From contig NZ_JAJOYT010000001.1 in assembly GCF_021290965.1 (NCBI RefSeq), positions 558,001 through 622,000 of the forward strand: 64,000 nucleotides of DNA. Direction: 5' to 3'. The stretch comes from Rheinheimera faecalis (lineage in GTDB: Bacteria > Pseudomonadota > Gammaproteobacteria > Enterobacterales > Alteromonadaceae). The position numbers and the translations under genes are program-made. The notes under the pieces were generated by a model, which had not been told where the DNA came from, did not search any database, and was given only the letters and a program-made list of their open reading frames with translations. This document shows positions 9,346-18,439 of this stretch, piece by piece (position 1 is the stretch's first letter; each line of letters starts with the position of its first letter).

Positions 9346-10392
9346 TTACACCGCGCTATGGAACAATGAAGGTGTATTTTGCTCTTTAATAGCATCGGCC
9401 AAAGCCGCTTCATGGGCTTCGTCTGACACATCGTGACGCTGCTCTGGATTGATACCGAGCTTAGCAAATAACAACATATCGGCATCTGCTTCAGGGTTTT
9501 CTGTGGTCAGCAACTTATCGCCGTAAAATATCGAGTTGGCACCTGATAAAAAACACAGCGCCTGCATTTGTTCATTCATGCGGGAACGGCCAGCGGATAA
9601 ACGCACATGGCTTTGTGGCATAATAATGCGGGCGACTGCTATGGTACGGATAAATTCGAAACCATCTAAGTCTTCGACATTTTCCATCGGCGTGCCCTGC
9701 ACTTTCACCAGCATATTAATAGGCACACTTTGTGGATGCTCTGGCAAATTCGCCAGCTGCATTAAAAGTGCGGATCTGTCGTTTGCCGACTCGCCCATGC
9801 CCACTATGCCACCACAACAAACTTTCATACCGGCATCACGTACGTGTTGCAAAGTGTCTAATCTGTCCTGATATGTACGGGTAGTGATAATTTCACCGTA
9901 AAACTCAGGCGAGGTATCCAGGTTATGGTTGTAGTAATCTAAACCAGCCTGTTTTAACTCCTGCGCCTGGCCTGCATCGAGTTTACCCAGCGTCATACAG
10001 GTTTCTAAGCCCATTTCTTTGACGCCTTTGACCATTTCCATCAGAAACGGCATATCCCGCTGTTTTGGATTGCTCCAGGCCGCACCCATGCAAAAACGGC
10101 TGGCGCCTTTGTCTTTAGCGGCTTTAGCCTGAGTTAATACTTTTTCCACTTCCAGCAAACGTTCACGCTCAAGACCAGTATTGTAATGACCACTTTGCGG
10201 GCAATATTTACAGTCTTCAGCACAAGCGCCGGTTTTAATCGACAACAAGGTACTGATCTGCACTTCATTGGGTTTAAAAAACTGACGGTGCACCGTCTGG
10301 GCCTGAAAGACTAAGTCATTAAAAGGTAAGGCAAACAAGGCATTTACTTCAGCCAGAGTCCAGTTGTGACGAAGTGGTAAAACTGCAGACAT
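9346..10392 (-). CDS. bioB: Biotin synthase BioB
   Basis: Radical-SAM enzyme that inserts sulfur into dethiobiotin. The 348-residue protein carries the 4Fe-4S motif C57-x3-C61-x2-C64 ([14 protein letters not shown]) and the downstream RLSAGR segment belonging to the 2Fe-2S site. The reading frame can be extended to a TTG at 10410, but the ATG at 10392 has GGGGA six bases upstream and matches the family length. It is the promoter-proximal gene of bioBFCD and is divergent from bioA across a 119 bp control region. Confidence 0.96.
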   Translation of the reverse strand: MSAVLPLRHNWTLAEVNALFALPFNDLVFQAQTVHRQFFKPNEVQISTLLSIKTGACAEDCKYCPQSGHYNTGLERERLLEVEKVLTQAKAAKDKGASRFCMGAAWSNPKQRDMPFLMEMVKGVKEMGLETCMTLGKLDAGQAQELKQAGLDYYNHNLDTSPEFYGEIITTRTYQDRLDTLQHVRDAGMKVCCGGIVGMGESANDRSALLMQLANLPEHPQSVPINMLVKVQGTPMENVEDLDGFEFIRTIAVARIIMPQSHVRLSAGRSRMNEQMQALCFLSGANSIFYGDKLLTTENPEADADMLLFAKLGINPEQRHDVSDEAHEAALADAIKEQNTPSLFHSAV

Positions 10393-10446
10393 AAAATTCC
10401 CCGAAGACAAGCCACAGACAAATTGTGGTCTTTTAAATTTTCCGTT

Positions 10447-10474
10447 AGTCTATCGGCCCTTAGCGCCATGTCAA
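10447..10474 (-). promoter_or_regulatory. Sigma-70 promoter of bioBFCD
   Basis: On the minus strand a perfect -35 box TTGACA (10474-10469) is followed after 16 bases by TAGACT (10452-10447), four of six matches to TATAAT. This places transcription start near 10440, about 48 bases before the bioB ATG. The -35 box is inside the left half of the candidate BirA operator. Confidence 0.6.
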
Positions 10475-10500
10475 CGCCAACCAGTTCGCAAAGTTTACTA
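10468..10500. promoter_or_regulatory. Candidate BirA (biotin repressor) operator
   Basis: ATGTCAACG, 15 bases, AGTTTACTA. The known BirA operator is TTGTAAACC-(14 to 16)-GGTTTACAA; each half here keeps the core (GTcAAC and GTTTAC) with the right spacing and orientation. It lies between bioB and bioA, covers the bioB -35 box and ends 11 bases before the bioA ATG, so bound BirA could silence both directions. The birA gene is not in the window. Confidence 0.6.
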
Positions 10501-10511
10501 CAGGTTATTTT

Positions 10512-11819
10512 ATGAGCATAAATCTTGAGTTTGATCGCCAGCATATCTGGCATCCATACACCTCGTTAAGTAAACCTTTGCCTGTGTATCCTGTGGTCAG
10601 CGCCCATGGCTGCGAGCTAACGCTTGAAGATGGCAGAACTCTGGTTGATGGTACTTCGTCCTGGTGGGCTGCTATTCATGGTTACAATCATCCGCAGTTA
10701 AACCAGGCTCTGGTGGTGCAAAGTCAGAAAATGAGCCATGTGATGTTTGGCGGTATCACCCATCAACCTGCTGTAGATTTGGCGAAGTTATTACTGGAGA
10801 TGGTGCCAAAGGGTTTAACCAAAGTCTTTTTTGCCGACAGTGGTTCAATCTCTGTTGAAGTAGCGATAAAAATGGCGCTGCAGTACTGGTTAGGTTTAAA
10901 TCGTCCGGAAAAAAGCCGGTTACTGACCATTCACAAAGGCTATCACGGTGATACCTTTGCTGCCATGTCGGTCTGCGATCCTGTGGATGGTATGCATTCG
11001 ATGTTTAAAGATCAGATCATCCCGCAGCTATTCGCCCCTGCACCACAAAGCCAGTTTGACGGCGAATTTTTAGCAGAAGATGAGCTGGCTTTGACGGCTT
11101 TATTTGAGCAGCATCATCAGCAATTGGCGGCCTTTATTCTGGAACCCATATTACAAGGCGCCGGAGGTATGCGGTTTTATCATCCGGATTATCTAAAACT
11201 GGCGCGTAAACTTTGTGATCAGTATCAGGTACTGTTGATTGCCGATGAAATAGCTACAGGTTTTGGTCGTACCGGAAAACTCTTTGCCTGCCAGCATGCA
11301 GGTATCAGCCCTGATATTATCTGTCTGGGTAAAGCCTTAACCGGCGGTTATCTAACACTGGCGGCCACCCTGTGCAACGATAAAGTAGCGGACGGCATAG
11401 CCCAAGGTGCTGTGCCGGTTTTAATGCACGGCCCTACTTATATGGCGAATCCGCTGGCTTGTGCTGTAGCGCTAAAAAGCTTGCAATTGGTGCAGCAGAA
11501 CCAGTGGCAAGCTCAGGTCAAAGCCATAGAACAGCAACTAAAACAACAGTTGGAGCCCTGCCGTTTATCGCCTTATGTAGCTGATGTGCGGGTTTTGGGT
11601 GCTATAGGTGTAGTAGAGATGAAACAGAATATCGATGTCGCAGCCATGCAAAAAGCTTTTGTCGAATTAGGCGTTTGGATCCGGCCTTTTGGCAAACTGC
11701 TGTATTTAATGCCACCTTATATCATCAGCCCTCTCCAACTTTCTAAATTGACCTCTGCGCTTATTCTGCTCTGTAATCAGTCACAACAGGATGGTGTCGA
11801 AGCTTTACCCGGTGCCTGA
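10512..11819 (+). CDS. bioA: Adenosylmethionine-8-amino-7-oxononanoate aminotransferase BioA
   Basis: PLP enzyme that transfers the amino group of SAM to 8-amino-7-oxononanoate giving 7,8-diaminopelargonate. The 435-residue protein opens with the BioA-typical HIWHPYTS, has [14 protein letters not shown] (about residues 49-62), the PLP lysine K274 in LGKALTGGY (the same number as in E. coli) and [15 protein letters not shown]. It is divergent from bioB and shares its control region. Convergent with the small membrane protein gene, with only five bases between stops and no obvious terminator. Confidence 0.96.
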   Translation: MSINLEFDRQHIWHPYTSLSKPLPVYPVVSAHGCELTLEDGRTLVDGTSSWWAAIHGYNHPQLNQALVVQSQKMSHVMFGGITHQPAVDLAKLLLEMVPKGLTKVFFADSGSISVEVAIKMALQYWLGLNRPEKSRLLTIHKGYHGDTFAAMSVCDPVDGMHSMFKDQIIPQLFAPAPQSQFDGEFLAEDELALTALFEQHHQQLAAFILEPILQGAGGMRFYHPDYLKLARKLCDQYQVLLIADEIATGFGRTGKLFACQHAGISPDIICLGKALTGGYLTLAATLCNDKVADGIAQGAVPVLMHGPTYMANPLACAVALKSLQLVQQNQWQAQVKAIEQQLKQQLEPCRLSPYVADVRVLGAIGVVEMKQNIDVAAMQKAFVELGVWIRPFGKLLYLMPPYIISPLQLSKLTSALILLCNQSQQDGVEALPGA

Positions 11820-11824
11820 AGCAT

Positions 11825-12199
11825 TTAATCAATAGTTGAAAATACAAATAGCACCACGGCGCTTAAAAACAGCAGAAAAAACAAGTTTAAGCGCCAGCCA
11901 TCGTCACGGCGTCTGTTGCGAAACTGATGCAACACTAAAGTGGCGGCAGTAAACACCAGACACCAGCGCACTAACACTTCCAGTTTTACCACCAAAGCTT
12001 TATCCCATTTCTGTTCAATGGGAATGCCCCAGTACTGCACTAAACCACTGTTAAACTCAGGTTTGGCCAAATGCGCCAGTGCCAGACCCATGATCAGTAA
12101 AAACCAGGCGCCCAAATTCAGCATAGCCAACAGCAACATCAGCCAATCTGCGCCTTTACGACGCTCTTTTGGCTTAAGATCGGGCTCTGAAGCGCTCAT
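11825..12199 (-). CDS. Uncharacterised small membrane protein, three predicted segments
   Basis: A 124-residue protein I do not recognise. A charged N-terminus (KPKERRKGAD) precedes three hydrophobic stretches: about residues 20-45 (MLLLAMLNLGAWFLLIMGL), 75-95 and 103-122. A basic patch FRNRRRDDGW sits between the last two. The ATG used has AGGA eight bases upstream; a GTG 15 bases earlier is less likely. It is divergent from asnS. No function is suggested by motif or context. Confidence 0.6.
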   Translation of the reverse strand: MSASEPDLKPKERRKGADWLMLLLAMLNLGAWFLLIMGLALAHLAKPEFNSGLVQYWGIPIEQKWDKALVVKLEVLVRWCLVFTAATLVLHQFRNRRRDDGWRLNLFFLLFLSAVVLFVFSTID

Positions 12200-12300
12200 T
12201 TTAGAATTCCTCACAATTTTTACTTGTGTTCAGTCTTTGCCTCAGTATGATGTCTGCTTTTGGGTTTTTACAGTTTCTTAAGTAAGTTGGAGCAGGTTGC

Positions 12301-13701
12301 ATGACGCATGCAGTAATCAAAGATGTGCTGTCTGGCCAGTATCAGGTTGGCGATACAGTCACAGTAAAAGGGTGGATCCGCACTAAGCGTGATTCCAAAG
12401 CCGGGATTTCATTTTTAGCCGTGCACGACGGCAGCTGCTTTGATGCAGTTCAGGCCGTTGCTCCGGCTGATTTGAATAATTACGAAAACGAAATTAAACG
12501 TCTGACGACGGCGTGCTCTGTCATTGTGACTGGCACTATTGCCAAGTCAGAAGGTCAGGGTCAGGCTTTTGAAATCCAGGCATCCTCTGTTGAAGTGGTT
12601 GGCTGGGTTGAAAACCCGGACACCTACCCTATGGCACCAAAACGCCACAGCATGGAATACCTGCGTGAACAAGCGCATTTACGTGCCCGTACTAACATGG
12701 TTGGCGCTATCACCCGAGTGCGTCACTGTTTAGCTCAGGCCATTCACCGTTTCTTCCACGAACGTGGTTTTTACTGGATCAGCACACCTATCATTACAGG
12801 TGCAGACGCTGAAGGCGCTGGTGAGATGTTCCGTGTCAGTACACTGGATATGGAAAACCTGCCACGCGACGACAAAGGTGCTATTGATTACAAACAGGAC
12901 TTTTTCGGCAAAGAAACTTTCCTGACGGTATCAGGCCAGCTGAACGTTGAAACTTATGCCTGTGCTTTGTCTAAGGTCTATACCTTTGGCCCAACGTTCC
13001 GTGCTGAAAACTCAAACACTACCCGTCACTTAGCTGAGTTCTGGATGATTGAACCAGAAGTAGCTTACGCTGAATTAAAAGACGTGGCGCAGCTGGCTGA
13101 AGACATGCTGAAGTTTGTATTTAAAGCTGTTTTAGAAGAACGTGCTGATGATATGGCGTTTTTTGCTGAGCGTGTGGACGAAAATGCGGTAAGCCGTCTG
13201 CAAAACATGATCGATTCAAGTTTTGTTCGTATGGATTACACAGACGCGGTTGAGATCCTGAAAAACTGCGGTAAGAAGTTTGATTACCCTGTGGAATGGG
13301 GTGTGGATTTACAGTCTGAACACGAACGTTACTTAGCTGAAGTGCACGTAGGTGCTCCTGTGATACTGCAAAACTATCCAAAAGACATCAAAGCGTTTTA
13401 CATGCGTATGAATGAAGACGGCAAAACTGTGGCTGCTATGGATATTCTGGCGCCTGGTATTGGTGAAATCATCGGTGGTAGCCAGCGTGAAGAGCGTTTA
13501 GAGCAGCTGGATGCCCGTATGGATCAGATGGGTCTGAATAAAGAAGACTACAGCTGGTACCGTGACCTGCGCCGTTACGGCACAGTACCTCATGCCGGTT
13601 TTGGTTTAGGTTTTGAGCGTCTGGTGTCTTATGTGACAGGTGTGGGCAACGTGCGTGATGTGATCGCCTTCCCTCGTACGCCGGGTAACGCAGACTTCTA
13701 A
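12301..13701 (+). CDS. asnS: Asparaginyl-tRNA synthetase
   Basis: Charges tRNA-Asn. The 466-residue protein has an N-terminal OB-fold anticodon-binding domain ([20 protein letters not shown], start of the domain near residue 22) and a class II catalytic core with motif 2 [15 protein letters not shown] and motif 3 [12 protein letters not shown]. The length equals E. coli AsnS. ATG start with GGAG eight bases upstream. It is a single-gene unit closed by a strong terminator. Codon use is ordinary for a highly expressed gene. Confidence 0.97.
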   Translation: MTHAVIKDVLSGQYQVGDTVTVKGWIRTKRDSKAGISFLAVHDGSCFDAVQAVAPADLNNYENEIKRLTTACSVIVTGTIAKSEGQGQAFEIQASSVEVVGWVENPDTYPMAPKRHSMEYLREQAHLRARTNMVGAITRVRHCLAQAIHRFFHERGFYWISTPIITGADAEGAGEMFRVSTLDMENLPRDDKGAIDYKQDFFGKETFLTVSGQLNVETYACALSKVYTFGPTFRAENSNTTRHLAEFWMIEPEVAYAELKDVAQLAEDMLKFVFKAVLEERADDMAFFAERVDENAVSRLQNMIDSSFVRMDYTDAVEILKNCGKKFDYPVEWGVDLQSEHERYLAEVHVGAPVILQNYPKDIKAFYMRMNEDGKTVAAMDILAPGIGEIIGGSQREERLEQLDARMDQMGLNKEDYSWYRDLRRYGTVPHAGFGLGFERLVSYVTGVGNVRDVIAFPRTPGNADF

Positions 13702-13724
13702 ATCATTCTGCTTACATAGCTGCT

Positions 13725-13750
13725 AAGGGCCTCCATTGAGGCCCTTTTTT
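13725..13750 (+). terminator. asnS terminator
   Basis: Perfect stem AGGGCCTC / GAGGCCCT, four-base loop CATT, followed by six T. Confidence 0.92.
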
Positions 13751-13918
13751 ATTGCCATTTTTTACTAGTCATGTTCATTGCTACAACAATGCTGTTCCTG
13801 AATTGATATTTTTGTTCCTTTTTTAATTAAATTTTAATTGACACAAAAATAAACACTTGGTTAACTAATTTAGCCATTATGGCAACTAAAAGTGATAGTC
13901 AACGTAAAGGGAATAAAA

Positions 13919-14278
13919 ATGAAAAAGTTATTAGTGCCTTTAGTAGTTGGAATGATGGCGCTGCCTGCAACTGCTGCGCAAATGGAATGTTTTATTGATA
14001 CACCAGCTTATGACGAGTGGCAAACAGGCTCTTGTTATTTAATGGAATACACCATGGACTACAATCCGAACAGTGCAGTATGGCGTGTGACAGGAATGAA
14101 CAAGCCTGTTTCATCTATCCTCTGGTCTGAAGCCACAGCAGGATGTACAACAACCCAGGAATTCTGTATTCAGCCTATCACGCCTTACCAGACACATCTG
14201 GGTAAAGCGACCATACTCTATACGGACGGTACCTGGGAAATGGTGCAGGCTCCTGCCTATTTTGAAACAGGTTTCTAA
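13919..14278 (+). CDS. Small secreted protein with four cysteines, unknown family
   Basis: I do not recognise this 119-residue protein. It starts with a classical signal peptide (MKKLLVPLVVGMMALPATAA, cleavage expected after the final Ala). The mature part of about 99 residues is acidic, rich in Thr, Tyr and Trp, and has four cysteines (ECFID, GSCYL, AGCTT, EFCIQ) that could form two disulfides in the periplasm. The frame extends upstream to a GTG at 13892, but AAGGGA six bases before the ATG decides the start. The upstream 200 bp are very AT-rich, suggesting a separate promoter. It stands alone between asnS and tetR. Confidence 0.7.
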   Translation: MKKLLVPLVVGMMALPATAAQMECFIDTPAYDEWQTGSCYLMEYTMDYNPNSAVWRVTGMNKPVSSILWSEATAGCTTTQEFCIQPITPYQTHLGKATILYTDGTWEMVQAPAYFETGF

Positions 14279-14294
14279 ACTCAGGTCTGAGCAG

Positions 14295-14328
14295 GCAGCA
14301 AAGGTAGTCATCCCCCTTTGCTGCTTTT
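14295..14328 (+). terminator. Terminator after the secreted-protein gene
   Basis: Ten-base stem GCAGCAAAGG / CCTTTGCTGC, ten-base loop, then TTTTCACTTT. Its right edge touches the stop codon of the convergent tetR gene. Confidence 0.75.
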
Positions 14329-14969
14329 CACTTTGTACTATAGAAACTGATAAACATCCGGATAGAACTTAATAAAACAGCTTCATCTACTTTGGTTCCG
14401 CTGGTCATGTTAAATACTCTTGGCCAAAATACAAAAGCTTTAAACATACCCCAGAATTGGGTCACAGCAATCTGAATATCGGGAACGAGCAAAACGCCAT
14501 GCTGCTGTGCCTGGGCCAGCCAAAGTTCAAGCCCCCCTTCCTGATTTGCCATCCGCTGCATCGCAGCCTGAGCTTTTTCAGAACTGCGGATATACTCCGC
14601 CATCACCACCCGGGCCAGCTCTATAAAATCTTCTTGTTCATACACAGCCAGACATTGACGGCATATAGTCAATAATTGCTGCTCCGCTGACTTTGATGGA
14701 TCAAAAGCCACTGTAGCGGCCGATTTACTGGTGCGCCACAACTCGGTCGTCGCCAGTTCAAACAACTGCTCTTTGCTGACAAAGTGATTGTACACAGTAC
14801 GCTTGGAGGCTCCAGCTAACTCCGCAATCCTGTCCATACTGGCACCGGCAAAACCAAACATACGAAATTCCTGAATGGCTGCCCGCAGCACATCCTGCTT
14901 TTTTTGCTCGGAACGAGTCAGCTTTGCTTCTGTTTTCACACTAGAGGTCCCTGAAAAAATTTTACACAT
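14328..14969 (-). CDS. TetR-family transcriptional regulator
   Basis: A 213-residue repressor-type protein. The N-terminal helix-turn-helix is typical of TetR (AIQEFRMFGFAGASMDRIAE, then ASKRTVYNHFVSKEQLFELA); the C-terminal domain resembles TetR_C ligand domains with LARVVMAEYIRS. It is divergent from a membrane-anchored metallo-beta-lactamase-fold gene and most likely represses it and itself through the palindromes in the 76 bp between them. The start could instead be a GTG at 14939 (AGGGA nine bases before it), which removes ten poorly conserved residues. Ligand unknown. Confidence 0.88.
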   Translation of the reverse strand: MCKIFSGTSSVKTEAKLTRSEQKKQDVLRAAIQEFRMFGFAGASMDRIAELAGASKRTVYNHFVSKEQLFELATTELWRTSKSAATVAFDPSKSAEQQLLTICRQCLAVYEQEDFIELARVVMAEYIRSSEKAQAAMQRMANQEGGLELWLAQAQQHGVLLVPDIQIAVTQFWGMFKAFVFWPRVFNMTSGTKVDEAVLLSSIRMFISFYSTK

Positions 14970-14982
14970 TATTACACTCAGC

Positions 14983-15036
14983 AGTTTACTTTTAAAGTCA
15001 AATAAGTAAACTACACAGTGTAGTTTACTTTTAAAG
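14983..15036. promoter_or_regulatory. TetR operator: perfect palindrome plus an extra half-site
   Basis: A perfect palindrome with 12-base arms, AAGTAAACTACA-CAG-TGTAGTTTACTT, spans 15004-15030. Its right half is part of a 15-base direct repeat, AGTTTACTTTTAAAG, found at 14983-14997 and 15022-15036. The core AGTTTACTT thus occurs three times (forward, reverse, forward) in the short divergent gap, ending ten bases before the ATG of the metallohydrolase gene. This is the layout expected for an autoregulated TetR switch. Confidence 0.8.
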
Positions 15037-15045
15037 GGCCAACTG

Positions 15046-16143
15046 ATGAGCTTTCGTCGCCACAGTGTTGCTGTTGTTTTGTTACTTATAACCGGAGCCG
15101 TTATGACATCCTATTTATCTGCGACCAATGAAAACCAAAGATACATCAATAGTTCCGGCGCAAATGACGCTGGTTTTGCCAAGTTACCGCAAATTTTATG
15201 GCAGTACCTGACCACTACCAATAAAGAACGCAGCCCGGCTTTTACCCTGCCAGTGGCCAAGATGCAATTGCCTGCAGTGGCTACAGCAGACCCGATACTT
15301 TATAAAATCAGCCATTCTACTGTGTTGATGCAATTGAATGGACACTACTGGTTAACCGATCCGGTATTCTCTGAACGTGCTTCGCCAGTGCAATGGGCTG
15401 GCCCGAAACGCTTCCATCAGCTGCCCTTGCAGCTATCTGAAGTCCCTGCTTTGGCTGGTGTTATTTTGTCGCATGACCATTACGATCATCTGGATAAGCA
15501 CAGTGTGCTTGCCCTGAATGAAAGAACAGAACGTTTTATAGTGCCACTGGGCGTGGATCAGCACCTAATTCGCTGGGGGATCCCCAAACAGAAAATAATC
15601 GCGCTGGATTGGTGGCAAGACACCAGCTTGCATGGCGCCACCTTAACAGCCACTCCTGCTCAGCATTTTTCCGGCCGTGGCCTGAGCGATAAAAACAAAA
15701 CCTTGTGGGCATCATGGGCCATAAAAACCGACCAGCTGAAGCTGTTTTTCAGCGGCGACAGCGGCTATTTCTCGGGGTTTAAAACTATAGGGGAACGGCT
15801 GGGGCCATTTGATGTCACGCTGATTGAAACCGGAGCTTATAACGAATTATGGGCAGATATCCATATGCTGCCTGAGCAGTCCTTGCGTGCGCATCTGGAT
15901 GTGCGAGGTAAACACATGATACCTATTCACAACAGCAGTTTTGATTTGGCCATGCATAACTGGCATGAGCCATTGGAACGATTAGAAGCCGCGGCCAAAG
16001 CCTATCAGGTGCCTTTGCTTACGCCAATCTTTGGTCAGGCAATACCACTGCATAAACCCGATGCTACAGCAACGCAAAAGCGTTGGTGGAAAAGTATGAT
16101 GGCCGAAACGACTCATATTGAAGAAGTACTGCGTCTGGAGTAA
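15046..16143 (+). CDS. NAPE-PLD/RomA-like metallo-beta-lactamase-fold hydrolase
   Basis: A 365-residue metallo-beta-lactamase-fold protein with an N-terminal membrane anchor or signal (about residues 8-25). The metal motif is SHDHYDHLD, followed by later ligands in FFSGDSGYF and the HMIPIHNSSF region. The layout with KISHSTVLMQLNG, LTDPVFSERASPVQW and GPKRFHQLP matches N-acylphosphatidylethanolamine phospholipase D-like and RomA-like proteins, so a phosphodiester-type lipid or related substrate is plausible but not shown. It is divergent from a TetR gene with a strong operator between, so its expression is probably induced by a small molecule. The start ATG is directly downstream of the operator. 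Confidence 0.85.
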   Translation: MSFRRHSVAVVLLLITGAVMTSYLSATNENQRYINSSGANDAGFAKLPQILWQYLTTTNKERSPAFTLPVAKMQLPAVATADPILYKISHSTVLMQLNGHYWLTDPVFSERASPVQWAGPKRFHQLPLQLSEVPALAGVILSHDHYDHLDKHSVLALNERTERFIVPLGVDQHLIRWGIPKQKIIALDWWQDTSLHGATLTATPAQHFSGRGLSDKNKTLWASWAIKTDQLKLFFSGDSGYFSGFKTIGERLGPFDVTLIETGAYNELWADIHMLPEQSLRAHLDVRGKHMIPIHNSSFDLAMHNWHEPLERLEAAAKAYQVPLLTPIFGQAIPLHKPDATATQKRWWKSMMAETTHIEEVLRLE

Positions 16144-16148
16144 AACAA

Positions 16149-16185
16149 AAAAGCAACACTAAGGGTTCGTCTCAGTGTTGCTTTT
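16149..16185 (+). terminator. Terminator of the metallohydrolase gene
   Basis: Twelve-base stem AAAAGCAACACT / AGTGTTGCTTTT. The remaining bases to the nitroreductase stop (16186-16297) show nothing definite. Confidence 0.85.
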
Positions 16186-16297
16186 ATCATGATGCCATCA
16201 CACTCTGATCGGCTTTTTACCTGAAACAAGCGAGCAAACTGCAGCGATAAATAAGCTTCGCTGATCCATCCCCTGCTCTCAATCCTTTGAAATTAGT

Positions 16298-16858
16298 TTA
16301 TTGATAGTCGCTGAAAAACTCTTCGACCGCCAAAGGCACCTTCGCTGGCAATTCCTGAGCACAAGTACCTAAATACAGGAAACCGACTATTTCATCGTCT
16401 TCGCCAAGCTCAAATGCCTGTTTTACAAATTCATACTGCGTGTAAGCACCAGTGCGCCAAATACCGCCAAAACCTAAGGCAAAAGCAGCTTGTTGCATCG
16501 CCATCACAGCACAAGCTGCCGACTGAGTCTGCTCAGATAAAGGCACTTTCGGATGATTGACACATTTAGCAATACAGACAATCACCATTGGAGCACGCAA
16601 TGGTAACTGGCGGGCGCGCTCAATCAATTCACTGGCAACAGACGGATCTTCTTCCAGCGCAGCTTCAGCAAAAACATCCCCTAACTTCTCCAGGGATTTA
16701 CGGCCATTTACCACCACAAAACGCCAGGGTCTTAAATGACCGTGATCAGGCACCTGTAATGCAGCTTGTTTGATAATAGCCAGAGCTTCGCCACTCGGGG
16801 CAGGTTCAGTTAAACGTGCAGAGGAATAACGGGTCGTCAGTAATGTAACAGCATCCAT
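16298..16858 (-). CDS. ydjA: YdjA-like nitroreductase family protein
   Basis: A 186-residue FMN-dependent NAD(P)H oxidoreductase of the small YdjA class. Visible family blocks are MDAVTLLTTRYSSARLTEPA at the start, APxPDHGHLRPWRF (here VPDHGHLRPWRF), SAACAVMAMQQAAFALGFGG and GFLYLGT near the end. The frame continues upstream to 16912, but the ATG chosen matches the YdjA N-terminus and has AAGGG about seven bases upstream. The physiological substrate of YdjA proteins is not known. It is a single-gene unit upstream of nothing obvious. Confidence 0.9.
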   Translation of the reverse strand: MDAVTLLTTRYSSARLTEPAPSGEALAIIKQAALQVPDHGHLRPWRFVVVNGRKSLEKLGDVFAEAALEEDPSVASELIERARQLPLRAPMVIVCIAKCVNHPKVPLSEQTQSAACAVMAMQQAAFALGFGGIWRTGAYTQYEFVKQAFELGEDDEIVGFLYLGTCAQELPAKVPLAVEEFFSDYQ

Positions 16859-16927
16859 AAATAAACCCTTTGATTTAGCTCGCTTAAGGCTACCAAACTT
16901 TATTTTGTCCATACAACAGCTTTCGCA

Positions 16928-16957
16928 CCCATAGCCTCTGTTTGTTCAAGCTATGGG
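16928..16957 (-). terminator. Possible glgA terminator
   Basis: Eight-base stem CCCATAGC / GCTATGGG with a 14-base loop just after the glgA stop on the minus strand. There is no T-tract, so termination is uncertain. Confidence 0.35.
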
Positions 16958-16980
16958 CAAAATATCACTAATGTGATCCG

Positions 16981-18384
16981 TTAAGGCTGAAGTTGTTGAT
17001 ACAAAACCTGATATTGCACAGCTGACTCTGCCCAACCAAAACGTTGTTGCATACCCCGTTGTTGTACTTCTTTATATCGAAGAGGTTGCTGATACAAAAC
17101 CATGGCTCTATCTAAAGCTTCCAGCAATGCCTGTACTGTAGGCTCAGCGAAACCTATACCTGTGGCTTCACTGTCTGCCAGGTCGCGCACCGTATCTTTT
17201 AAGCCGCCAGTTAAACGAACCAAAGGTACAGTGCCATAACGTAGACTGTAAATCTGATTTAAGCCACAAGGTTCAAATAAAGATGGCATCAGAAAAAAGT
17301 CACCCGCAGCTTCCAGTTGATGTGATAAAGCTTCATCAAAACCTTCAACAAACACAAAGCGGCCCGGAAATTTGTCGTTTAACGAGCGTAATAGTGCAAC
17401 ATAGGATTGATCGCCTGTGCCCATCATCAGCACTTGTGCCTCTGCTTTTGCAAGCCACTGCTCTAAAGCAGGCAATAAATAGGCAAAACCTTTTTGTTCG
17501 GTGATCCGGCTGACTAATACAAAAAGAGGCGTTTCGTTTTGCTCAAGATCATACCTTTGCCGCATCTCTGCTTTGCATGCCAGTTTGCCTTTGAGTTTAC
17601 TGCGACTGTATTTCGTTGTCAGATAGATATCAGTGGCTGGATCCCATTGCTCGTAGTCACAGCCATTTAAAATACCGGAAAAATCCTCACCACGAGCCTG
17701 ATACAACGCAGCTAAACCATTGGCAGCAGGTTCAGACAATAATTCAGCGGCGTAGCCTTTGCTGACGGTATTGACCTTATCGGCATAAGCTAAGCCTAAA
17801 GCCAACATACTGGAACCCGCCATAGAACTTGAAGGATAGACTTCTGTTTGTGCTCTGTCTGCAGCAGATAAAGCTTGCTGATAAGCACCGTTGTGAATGG
17901 TAAACAGCATTTTAGTGCCGGGCAAAGCCTGCTGATAAAATTGTTTTAAATAATAGGCTGCTATACCAGTTTGCCAGTCATGGCCATGGATCAGATCGGG
18001 TACCCAGCCTGTATCCACACAAAACTGCAACGCAGCCTTGCAGAAAAAGGCAAAACGCAAAGCGTTATCCGGATATGCGTGATGTCCATCATCATAAGGG
18101 CGTGGCCGGCCAAAATAATCATGATGCTCAATCAGTGACAGCGGTACTTCCGAATTTAATACACTACGCACAGCACAAGCCTGAGCCTGGCCACCGAGCG
18201 CAAAATAGACAGAGTGCCAGTTCTCTGCAACAGGAATTGCGTAAAGACTGCCATAACGAGGCAACAGCACTCTGACTTCATGCCCCAGTTTTTGCATTTG
18301 TAACGCTAAACCACGGCTGGCATCAGCCAAACCACCGGTTTTAATAACACCTTCAAATTCACTACATAAAAACAACACACGCAT
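16981..18384 (-). CDS. glgA: Glycogen synthase GlgA
   Basis: ADP-glucose:alpha-1,4-glucan glucosyltransferase (GT5) that elongates glycogen. The 467-residue protein has the ADP-glucose site KTGGLADA near residue 16 (family KxGGL), HGHDWQTG about residue 130 and the C-terminal SLFEPCGLNQIYSLRYG block with the catalytic Glu. It follows glgC by 55 bases containing a strong hairpin. No branching enzyme, phosphorylase or debranching gene is nearby, so the rest of the pathway must be elsewhere. ATG start with GGGAA seven bases upstream. Confidence 0.96.
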   Translation of the reverse strand: MRVLFLCSEFEGVIKTGGLADASRGLALQMQKLGHEVRVLLPRYGSLYAIPVAENWHSVYFALGGQAQACAVRSVLNSEVPLSLIEHHDYFGRPRPYDDGHHAYPDNALRFAFFCKAALQFCVDTGWVPDLIHGHDWQTGIAAYYLKQFYQQALPGTKMLFTIHNGAYQQALSAADRAQTEVYPSSSMAGSSMLALGLAYADKVNTVSKGYAAELLSEPAANGLAALYQARGEDFSGILNGCDYEQWDPATDIYLTTKYSRSKLKGKLACKAEMRQRYDLEQNETPLFVLVSRITEQKGFAYLLPALEQWLAKAEAQVLMMGTGDQSYVALLRSLNDKFPGRFVFVEGFDEALSHQLEAAGDFFLMPSLFEPCGLNQIYSLRYGTVPLVRLTGGLKDTVRDLADSEATGIGFAEPTVQALLEALDRAMVLYQQPLRYKEVQQRGMQQRFGWAESAVQYQVLYQQLQP

Positions 18385-18399
18385 TGCTTATTTCCCACT

Positions 18400-18427
18400 A
18401 AAGGCCGCATTCCGATCTGCGGCCTTT
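18400..18427 (-). other. Intercistronic hairpin between glgC and glgA
   Basis: Perfect ten-base stem AAAGGCCGCA / TGCGGCCTTT with an eight-base loop, placed 12 bases after the glgC stop and 15 bases before the glgA start. There is no T-tract in the transcribed direction, so it may stabilise the upstream message or reduce readthrough rather than end it. Confidence 0.55.
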
Positions 18428-18439
18428 ACAACCGTAGTA

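Noticed and set aside
14983-15036. Direct repeats read as a minimal CRISPR or phage attachment site
   Set aside because: Only two direct copies plus an inverted half are present; position between divergent tetR and its target explains them as an operator.
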